A program made the position numbers and the translations under genes. A stretch of DNA of 20,733 bases from a virus. The stretch lies in IMG/VR virus record IMGVR_UViG_3300017963_000842, positions 1 to 20,733 of that record; one strand, given 5' to 3'. The notes beneath the pieces were generated by a model. The model saw nothing but the letters and a program-made list of their open reading frames with translations, did no database searches and had not been told where the DNA came from. This document shows, piece after piece, positions 1 through 5,485 of the stretch. Positions within the stretch are counted from its first letter, which is position 1, and the number at the start of each line of letters is the position of its first letter.

Positions 1-60
1 CCATTTGCGGTTGTTTACCTTGAACTCCACAGAAATCAAGTTAACTTCGTAACACGGCAT
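1..60 (-). CDS. Small protein of unknown function, N-terminal fragment (cut by window edge)
   Basis: Reading leftward from the ATG at 60-58 gives an open frame of 20 residues beginning MPCYEVNLISVEFKV that continues past the window edge. A good ribosome binding site, GGAGG, lies at 70-66 with a 5-base gap to the start. I do not recognise the family, and the fragment is too short to assign a role. It is the third leftward gene after those at 385-600 and 169-375. A leader of about 100 bases with two perfect hairpins separates it from its upstream neighbour, so it may have its own post-transcriptional control. Confidence 0.6.
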   Translation of the reverse strand, partial: MPCYEVNLISVEFKVNNRKW

Positions 61-95
61 AATTACCTCCTTTCTTTTAAATACTTTGAGTTAAT

Positions 96-115
96 GTTTC
101 TGTCCTAACAGAAAC
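96..115 (-). promoter_or_regulatory. Hairpin in the leader of the leftmost gene
   Basis: GTTTCTGT (96-103) and ACAGAAAC (108-115) form a perfect 8-bp stem with a 4-base loop. It lies about 26 bases upstream of the GGAGG site of the leftward gene starting at 60. It has no U-run after it on the minus strand, so it looks more like a leader or RNA-stability element than a terminator. Its function is inferred only from position. Confidence 0.4.
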
Positions 116-129
116 GGATAATCACCACC

Positions 130-148
130 GGGGAGTCGTTGACTCCCC
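130..148 (-). promoter_or_regulatory. GC-rich hairpin after the 169-375 gene
   Basis: GGGGAGTC (130-137) and GACTCCCC (141-148) form a perfect 8-bp stem with a GTT loop (AAC on the minus strand). It sits 20 bases beyond the stop of the leftward 169-375 gene. There is no T-run on the minus strand after it, so it is at best an atypical terminator or a 3'-end stabiliser or attenuator. Each arm contains the GGAGT/ACTCC pentamer that is enriched throughout the window. Confidence 0.4.
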
Positions 149-168
149 ACGCTTAGGACTTAAGGTGT

Positions 169-375
169 TTATCTAATCCCTTTTTTCATTTTGAATACTG
201 GGATGTTTTTGCCGTATTTGAACAGTAAATAATCCAAATCATTTGAGGTTTCGATCACTCGTTCTTTATGGTGATTTTCATTACTCCACATACCATATCG
301 TGGAATAGTTATTTTACCACTATCACTTACCATTTCTTTTCCAAGGTCTGTGATGAATTTTCTTATAGCGGTCAT
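169..375 (-). CDS. Small protein of unknown function (68 aa)
   Basis: This is a 68-residue leftward frame starting at the ATG at 375, preceded by a GGAG ribosome binding site 5 bases upstream. The protein is basic and ends FKMKKGIR. It has no signal peptide, membrane segment or recognisable motif. It begins 9 bases after the stop of the 385-600 gene, so the two are almost certainly co-transcribed. Small leftward genes opposite a late structural operon are often early or regulatory genes, but nothing in this sequence shows which. I do not recognise the family. Confidence 0.65.
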   Translation of the reverse strand: MTAIRKFITDLGKEMVSDSGKITIPRYGMWSNENHHKERVIETSNDLDYLLFKYGKNIPVFKMKKGIR

Positions 376-384
376 GTTTACTCC

Positions 385-600
385 TTATACCTCTTTATAG
401 TGGGATTTTACTTCTGTGTTCATTTCTTTTACAGAGTGAACGTTCGCTGTAAGAACCCATGACTCCAGAATTTCTGCATTGGACATGGACTTGAACTCTT
501 CTTTGAGTTCCGGGTCTGTTTCTTTGTCCAGCATCTTGTTGGCTTCTTTTACTATGACTTCCCATTCGGCATTCGTTATTTCGATTGTAAAAGTTTTCAT
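385..600 (-). CDS. Small acidic protein of unknown function (71 aa)
   Basis: The leftward frame begins MKTFTIEITNAEWEVI and is rich in Glu and Lys. The N-terminal part looks like a beta-strand followed by helices, and the length resembles small phage regulators or inhibitors. I chose the ATG at 600 because GGAGG lies just upstream (about 610-606). A second in-frame ATG at 612 overlaps that ribosome binding site and is unlikely to be used. The gene is the first coding frame downstream of the candidate structured RNA and two leader hairpins, and is followed after 9 bases by the 169-375 gene. No known family is recognised. Confidence 0.65.
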   Translation of the reverse strand: MKTFTIEITNAEWEVIVKEANKMLDKETDPELKEEFKSMSNAEILESWVLTANVHSVKEMNTEVKSHYKEV

Positions 601-646
601 TTCTACCTCCATATGAGTTAAGGTTATAAGCTAACAACTATCAGAG

Positions 647-669
647 GGTACGAATCAAAGACTCATACC
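647..669 (-). promoter_or_regulatory. Leader hairpin with wobble pairs that hides a GGAGG
   Basis: On the minus strand GGUAUGAGUC (669-660), a UUU loop and GAUUCGUACC (656-647) pair over 10 bp, with two G-U wobbles. Read on the plus strand the same two positions become C-A mismatches, so the structure is favoured only in leftward RNA. A GGAGG at 672-668 overlaps the foot of the stem. It lies about 50 bases upstream of the 385-600 gene. Regulation of that gene is an inference. Confidence 0.45.
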
Positions 670-677
670 TCCTGAAA

Positions 678-706
678 GTTGTTAACGAATAGAATCCGTT
701 AACAAC
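678..706 (-). promoter_or_regulatory. 10-bp perfect inverted repeat upstream of the leftward genes
   Basis: GTTGTTAACG (678-687) and CGTTAACAAC (697-706) form a perfect 10-bp inverted repeat with a 9-base spacer. It lies between the candidate structured RNA and the 385-600 gene. It could be an RNA hairpin that terminates or processes the leftward transcript (no U-run follows), or an operator for a dimeric repressor. A related half-site, CTAACAAC, occurs at about 631-638. Confidence 0.45.
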
Positions 707-720
707 TGGTGATAGTATTT

Positions 721-1189
721 AAAAGGAGAATTAAGCATTACTTATTGGATCTAATTCCAATGACGTGGGAGTCTTGAGTTCTACTCCCGAAATTGTTCCG
801 CATTGCCGGCTCACTGCCTCTTAGGCGCTACGTTGCGGATTTCCCGTATAAGGTCTCTCGACGCGCGGTTTACCTTTGCTTAGTACTTTCCGCCGATTCA
901 TGAGGACTCGGCTTGGAACTTTGTTCATGCAAGTTTACAGTTTCGGAGTAGACCTTTCCGTCACCGGAGTGACCGTCCTTTCTACTCCCTTCTCTGCCGG
1001 CAATGTCCTTCCACATCCACCGGATTTGGTCTGTACTTTCCACCGAGCGACTTTTTTGTGTCGTGGTCTCGGTTCCGCTGGGAGTAGTTCCCGGAGGCTT
1101 GTTCCCGTGCGCGGTATGTCAAAGGCCCGAAGGCATCGCTTGTTTCCAACCCCTGTTGGTTGCACCCAATGTGCCGTTCGTTGTAACCT
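721..1189 (-). ncRNA. Candidate large structured RNA (about 450-470 nt), minus strand
   Basis: This block is markedly more G+C-rich than the AT-rich DNA on both sides and has no convincing coding frame. A near-consensus promoter points into it from 1224-1196. Minus-strand RNA can form: CCAAC/GUUGG (1159-1146, loop AGGG), GCC-UUCG-GGC (1134-1125), CCGC/GCGG (1114-1111 with 1078-1075), CCGAG/CUCGG plus CGAC/GUCG (1072-1043), GUCAC-UCCG-GUGAC (973-960), GCCGA/UCGGC (912-892), UCCGCA/UGCGGA (839-834 with 802-797) enclosing GCC/GGC (826-816), and AUUGGA/UCCAAU (761-744). A CAUUGCCGGC/GCCGGCAAUG pair (1005-996 with 810-801) would form a pseudoknot. The 14-nt UCGGYGGAAAGUAC occurs at 1046-1033 and 896-883, each time closing a hairpin. 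Size and phage context recall GOLLD and ROOL RNAs, but I cannot match it to either. The 3' end is a guess at the UUCUCCUUUU near 721. It could instead be a long structured leader of the leftward operon. Confidence 0.55.
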
Positions 1190-1195
1190 GCGGCA

Positions 1196-1224
1196 ATTGT
1201 ACTGTTTTTTAATGGATTTGTCAA
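1196..1224 (-). promoter_or_regulatory. Strong sigma70-type promoter firing leftward
   Basis: On the minus strand the -35 box is TTGACA (1224-1219, perfect consensus), the spacer is exactly 17 bp, and the -10 box is TACAAT (1201-1196, one mismatch). The expected start of transcription is near 1189. It drives the candidate structured RNA and possibly the leftward small genes beyond it. No coding start lies within several hundred bases downstream. Confidence 0.7.
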
Positions 1225-1493
1225 CGATATTAAAGAAACCAAATAAAAAAAGTTTGTTAAATACGTGAATAGCTAACAGAGTGGATTTATTACAGAAATT
1301 TACATAGATTCCTTAGGTATCACTGAAATTTCTCTTGAATTTGTACACGACCCATGTATTGTGTATTTTATGCTGTTTTTTGAGGATTCGGCCGTTTTTT
1401 ACCCTGAAATTTTTTGTAATGATTAGAGTAACTTACGGCTCACTGAATCATATTCATTTATAAGAAGTCCCTATAATACAAGGATGGTCCTAA
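1225..1493. other. AT-rich intergenic region before the late operon
   Basis: No gene is visible here. The stretch is AT-rich with several T-runs. It separates the leftward promoter from the rightward terminase gene and probably holds the rightward late promoter, but I cannot define one. A perfect TATAAT at 1472-1477 has no matching -35 box and would start transcription downstream of the TerS ribosome binding site. No strong hairpin is seen. Confidence 0.4.
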
Positions 1494-2216
1494 ATGCCCA
1501 GAACAAAACATCCCGGAATCATTAGAGAATTTGGTCGTGTTGATCCCACAAGAATCGGTACAAAAAGTCCCTCCGGTTATGTGAGAAAAACAGGAAGAAT
1601 CTATAATCACTCAGCTGATCTGCCTGTTGGGAATCTAAAGAATAAGAAATATAATGAGGAGTTGTTTCCGGAGCAGTGTTATATTGCCTGCAGTCAAATG
1701 GGTGCCACTCAGGAAGACCTTGCTCAACTCTTTGGTGTTTCTTATAATACAATAAAAGGATGGATGAAAAGATACCCGGAGTTCAGGGATGCATTTAGAA
1801 AAGGAAAAGATGAGTATGACACGGATGCAGTAGAAAGAAAAGCTTTACTCCGGGCAACAGGATATGATTTCAAGAAAACAAAAACAGTTAAGAAACGTAT
1901 CTTAGTAGATAAAGAAAGAATGATTTATAAATGGATGACAGTAGAAAAGCATTCAGAACTCCACCATATCCCACCTGATCCCAAATCATTTATATTCTGG
2001 CTTAGGAATAGAAACCCGGAACGTTGGCCAGATGTACTCTTAAACCGTTCTACGGTTGTAGGTGATAAAGAACAACCCATAGAACACAATCACAACCATA
2101 ATCACCAACTCGATCTTTCTGATCTCCCTACAGAACAACTCGAAATTATAATTGCCAGTATGTTAAATCAACAGAAACAAATCACATATGATCAGGAAGC
2201 GGAAATTATAGAATGA
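1494..2216 (+). CDS. Terminase small subunit (TerS)
   Basis: This 240-residue protein probably recognises the packaging site on phage DNA and loads the large subunit. Residues about 69-97 form a clear helix-turn-helix (ATQEDLAQLFGVSYNTIKGW), typical of phage terminase small subunits. A helical central region follows (WLRNRNPERWPD near 170), then a His/Asn-rich linker (alternating H and N around residue 200) and a C-terminal helix that may bind TerL. The start is the ATG after AAGGA at 1480-1484. Its end overlaps the TerL start by four bases (ATGA), so the two are translationally coupled. Assignment rests on the domain and on TerL being the next gene. Confidence 0.85.
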   Translation: MPRTKHPGIIREFGRVDPTRIGTKSPSGYVRKTGRIYNHSADLPVGNLKNKKYNEELFPEQCYIACSQMGATQEDLAQLFGVSYNTIKGWMKRYPEFRDAFRKGKDEYDTDAVERKALLRATGYDFKKTKTVKKRILVDKERMIYKWMTVEKHSELHHIPPDPKSFIFWLRNRNPERWPDVLLNRSTVVGDKEQPIEHNHNHNHQLDLSDLPTEQLEIIIASMLNQQKQITYDQEAEIIE

Positions 2217-3787
2217 GAACTCTTACACCACAAGCTCAACAAGAGCAAATCATACAGCAACTCCAATCAGCCACCATAACTGATTTCAAGGCAGAGCTCT
2301 GTAGACGTAGCTTTTTCTATTTCGTAAAGGAATTCTGGAATATTATTGTACAAGATCCATTCGAACTCAATTGGCATATAGAATATCTTTGTAATGAATT
2401 ACAGGAAGTGGCAGAAAGGGTAATATTAAGAAAACCCAGATTATACGATTTAATTATAAATATCCCTCCGGGTACCACCAAGTCTACCGTGTGTACCCGT
2501 ATGTTCCCAGCGTGGGTATGGATTGCAAAGATTAAGATTAAGATTAGAGTCAATAACTCAAATAGTAAGAGTACTCAGAAAAATAACAGACCGGATTATA
2601 TATTAAAGAGTGGAACAAACTCAAGATTCATAACCGCATCTTATTCCGCACCATTATCATTGGAACATGCGGAGGATAGTAGAGACTTGATTAAGAGTGA
2701 TAAATACCAGAAGTACTTCCCGGAAGTAAGAATAAAACGGGATAGGGATATAAAGAGTAATTATAAGAATACGAAGGGTGGGAGTCGATTCAGTACATCT
2801 GTTGGAGGAACAGTTACCGGAATGCATGGTCACTTCTTGATAGTAGATGATCCTCTTGATCCGAATAAGGCTATTAGTGAAGCAGAAAGGAATACCGCGA
2901 ACAACTGGATGTCTAAGACCCTATCAACCAGAAAAGTAAATAAGAAAATAACAGTCACCATTCTTATAATGCAAAGAGTACATGAACTTGATCCTTCCGG
3001 ACATTTACTTCAAACCAGAAAAGAAGAAGGGGATATTAAACATATTTGTTTGCCCGGGACAACGGAGTACTCTATTAAACCATCGGAATTAGAATCTAAT
3101 TATGTAGACGGATTACTCGACCCAAACCGACTCGGTAAAAAAGAACTCCGGAAGATGAGAACAGAGTTAGGTTCCTACGGATATGCTGGTCAGGTAGGAC
3201 AAGATCCGAAACCCAGAGAAGGGGCCATGTTTCAGAGGCAGTGGTTTGAAGTAGTAGATGCGGCTCCGGCAAAAGGGGAGATAGTTAGAGGATGGGATTT
3301 GGCGGCTACTTCAGAAGCGGAAGCACTCATGAAGAATCTTAGTCCTGCTTATACAGCTGGAGTAAAGATGAAATATAAGAATGGAGTATTCTATGTAATG
3401 CATATGACTCGGGGCCGTTGGAATTCTATGAAAGTCAGGGAAACAATGAAGAACACCGCTTCTCAAGATGGAGGAGTAGTTACCATTGATTTTCCACAAG
3501 ACCCGGGACAGTCTGGAAAATCACAGGCTCAGGATATTAGCAAGTTTTTAGTAGGGTATAAAGTAAAGTTCTCTCCGGAGTCAGGTGATAAGGTAGTTAG
3601 AGCAGATCCATTTGCCGCACAATGCGAAGCGGGGAATGTTAAGATAGTAAGAGGGGATTGGAACGAAACTTTTTTTGATGAGGTATGTTCCTTTCCCAAT
3701 TCGGAGTTCAAGGATATAGTCGATGCCTGTTCCCGGGCATTCAAGTACTTACACATTAATGTAAAGAAAAAAGTAGGAGTCTGGTGA
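2213..3787 (+). CDS. Terminase large subunit (TerL), packaging ATPase and nuclease
   Basis: This is the motor that drives DNA into the prohead and cuts concatemers. The 524 residues contain a Walker A variant PPGTTKST (85-92), Walker B LIVDD (209-213) and the start of an RNase H-like nuclease domain at GWDLAAT (360-366), with later acidic residues near TIDFPQD and DIVDA. It is a normal size for the family, but between Walker A and the strand RFITASYS there is an extra run of about 30 polar residues (about 106-136). At DNA level this run begins with three tandem AAGATT copies (2528-2545). The start overlaps TerS (ATGA) and the stop overlaps the portal start. Function is confident; the effect of the insert is unknown. 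Confidence 0.93.
   Translation: MRTLTPQAQQEQIIQQLQSATITDFKAELCRRSFFYFVKEFWNIIVQDPFELNWHIEYLCNELQEVAERVILRKPRLYDLIINIPPGTTKSTVCTRMFPAWVWIAKIKIKIRVNNSNSKSTQKNNRPDYILKSGTNSRFITASYSAPLSLEHAEDSRDLIKSDKYQKYFPEVRIKRDRDIKSNYKNTKGGSRFSTSVGGTVTGMHGHFLIVDDPLDPNKAISEAERNTANNWMSKTLSTRKVNKKITVTILIMQRVHELDPSGHLLQTRKEEGDIKHICLPGTTEYSIKPSELESNYVDGLLDPNRLGKKELRKMRTELGSYGYAGQVGQDPKPREGAMFQRQWFEVVDAAPAKGEIVRGWDLAATSEAEALMKNLSPAYTAGVKMKYKNGVFYVMHMTRGRWNSMKVRETMKNTASQDGGVVTIDFPQDPGQSGKSQAQDISKFLVGYKVKFSPESGDKVVRADPFAAQCEAGNVKIVRGDWNETFFDEVCSFPNSEFKDIVDACSRAFKYLHINVKKKVGVW
2528..2545 (+). repeat. Tandem AAGATT x3 inside terL
   Basis: Three exact head-to-tail copies of the hexamer AAGATT encode a Lys/Ile run (KIKIKI) at the start of the unusual insert in the terminase large subunit. 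The unit is a multiple of three, so copy-number change would keep the frame. Short tandem arrays of this kind can arise by slippage. Confidence 0.6.
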
Positions 3788-5244
3788 TGAGAACAAAATT
3801 CGGAAGTAACAAAAAGTCGAACGTCATCCAAATGAATGAGTCTATGGTGGCTAACAGAGAGTTGATGGCATTGGCTTCTACGATGGTGAGTAGAGCGAAG
3901 TTAGCTTCTGCTTTGGGAAAGTCCTATGATGGGGATAGAAATATCTATACGGCTCTGGGCTATAAAACCAGTCCAACATTTGATGACTACTATGCCCGGT
4001 ATAGTAGACAGGATATCGCCAAACGAATAGTAAATGCTCCTGCAGATTCTTCATGGCGTAAGAAACCGGAAGTATCAGAATCAGAAGATGGGGAAACGGC
4101 ATTCGAGAAGGCGTGGACAGAATTACTTGATGATACCCTTGTATATCATTATTTAACCAGAGTAGATCGAATCACAGGGATAGGAGAGTATGGAGTACTT
4201 TTAATGGGATTTGATGATGGGTTGGAATTGTATGAGCCCATAGAAAAGGCAAAACAATTACTCTACATTCGTCCTTATTCCCAGATTAACGCAACTGTGA
4301 AAAATTGGGATACGGATACCGGAAGTGAACGGTATGGAAAACCTTTACTCTATTCTCTTAAACCTGCAAATGCAGAACGAACAACTGTTCAACCATTGGA
4401 AGTTCATTATTCCAGAGTTCTTCATATAGCTGAGAACTGCGAAGAGGATGATATATACGGTACCCCACGTCTAAAGTCAGTACTCAATCGACTGCAGGAT
4501 TTGGAATTGGTGTCTGGTGGAAGTGCAGAGATGTTCTGGAGGGGAGCATTCCCGGGATTGGGTTTTCAGGCGGACGCTGATGCGGAATGGGATCCGCAAG
4601 TACTCACAGATTTAAGAACGGAAATAGAGGAGTACATGCACGGAATGAAACGGTATCTACGACTCAAGGGGATTGATATTGAGCAGTTGACTCCTCAGGT
4701 TGCCGATCCGTCTAAACATATTTCTGTTCTTATTGATCTTATATCAGGGGCAACCGGAATTCCCAAACGGATTCTTATTGGGAGTGAACGTGGGGAGCTT
4801 GCTTCGAGTCAAGACGAAAACAACTGGAATGCCAGAGTGGCAGAACGTAGGGAGGATTTTGCAGAACCAATTATACTTAGACCATTTATTAATAAACTTA
4901 TTGAAGTGGGAGTACTTCCGGAGCCGAAAGATGGATATACCATTTTCTGGCCTCCAATTACTTCCCCGGATGAGAAGACGGATGCCGATGTTCTAAAGAT
5001 TAAAACGGAAGCCATTACGAAGTATTCTGCCACTCCGGGTGCTGATCTTCTTATTCCTCCTGATTTCTATCTTACCAAATTCCTTGGACTGAGTGAGGAA
5101 GAAGTACAACAGATAGAACAAATGATCACAACCCTAATCGCCAGTGAGCAGAAAAAGATAGAGGAAGAAAGAGCTCAAATGGAAATCGAACGGGCAAAGC
5201 GTCAGAAGGAGTTAGATGTAGAAGGAGACGAAGATGATGAGTAG
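3787..5244 (+). CDS. Portal protein (DUF1073 type)
   Basis: The portal forms the ring at one capsid vertex through which DNA passes and to which the terminase and neck bind. The 485 residues carry the hallmark region of DUF1073 portals: DDYYARYSRQDIAKRIVNAP near residue 65, a TGIGEYGVLLMGFDDG segment near 130, and GIPKRILIGSERGELASSQDE near 325. The C-terminal 60 residues are a charged helix rich in Glu and Lys. A GTG at 3784 is possible, but the ATG at 3787 is better spaced from AGGAG (3775-3779). The TerL stop overlaps the start. The 3' end overlaps the next small gene by 11 bases. Confidence 0.88.
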   Translation: MRTKFGSNKKSNVIQMNESMVANRELMALASTMVSRAKLASALGKSYDGDRNIYTALGYKTSPTFDDYYARYSRQDIAKRIVNAPADSSWRKKPEVSESEDGETAFEKAWTELLDDTLVYHYLTRVDRITGIGEYGVLLMGFDDGLELYEPIEKAKQLLYIRPYSQINATVKNWDTDTGSERYGKPLLYSLKPANAERTTVQPLEVHYSRVLHIAENCEEDDIYGTPRLKSVLNRLQDLELVSGGSAEMFWRGAFPGLGFQADADAEWDPQVLTDLRTEIEEYMHGMKRYLRLKGIDIEQLTPQVADPSKHISVLIDLISGATGIPKRILIGSERGELASSQDENNWNARVAERREDFAEPIILRPFINKLIEVGVLPEPKDGYTIFWPPITSPDEKTDADVLKIKTEAITKYSATPGADLLIPPDFYLTKFLGLSEEEVQQIEQMITTLIASEQKKIEEERAQMEIERAKRQKELDVEGDEDDE

Positions 5245-5485
5245 AGCAATCATTTATCTTGTACCAAAGGAGTTAGCTGTTATGGATGATACGAGTAAAT
5301 ATGATAAATATGAAAATAACTCGTACCATAAAACCAGAAAACAGATTCTGGAGGAATGGGAAAGAGAAGTGAATTTCTTTGAACGGATGATGGAAGAAGA
5401 AACAAAAAAGAGTCATCACGTTCCTCCATCTGCTTTGACCCATCAGGTTCCACATCATAAGGTATTTAGGAATCAAACTCGATGA
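5234..5485 (+). CDS. Small protein of unknown function (83 aa) between portal and MuF
   Basis: This is a hydrophilic protein of 83 residues with a likely helical centre (TRKQILEEWEREVNFFERMMEEE) and a His-rich tail. It starts within the end of the portal gene at ATG 5234 or 5237, after GGAG at 5224. A third possible start, ATG 5282, has its own AAGGAG nine bases upstream and would give 67 residues. Its stop overlaps the MuF start by four bases, so it sits inside the coupled head operon. I do not recognise a family. A minor head or assembly role is only suggested by position. Confidence 0.65.
   Translation: MMSRAIIYLVPKELAVMDDTSKYDKYENNSYHKTRKQILEEWEREVNFFERMMEEETKKSHHVPPSALTHQVPHHKVFRNQTR

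Noticed and set aside
721-1189. Group I or group II intron, RNase P RNA or tmRNA
   Set aside because: I could not find the group I core strings, a group II domain V, the conserved RNase P core or a tmRNA tag and acceptor. No interrupted gene flanks the block.
876-1268. Rightward 130-residue open frame, and overlapping leftward frames, in the G+C-rich block
   Set aside because: No ribosome binding site before the start, a composition of Arg/Cys/Pro typical of translated RNA genes, and a better explanation as structured RNA on the minus strand.
807-1445. 10-base direct repeat CGGCTCACTG at 807-816 and 1436-1445 as an attachment or insertion duplication
   Set aside because: It is short, no integrase or mobile-element signature lies between the copies, and chance is likely.
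1472-1477. TATAAT as the late promoter for the terminase operon
   Set aside because: No -35 box at a suitable distance, and the transcript would start at or after the TerS ribosome binding site.
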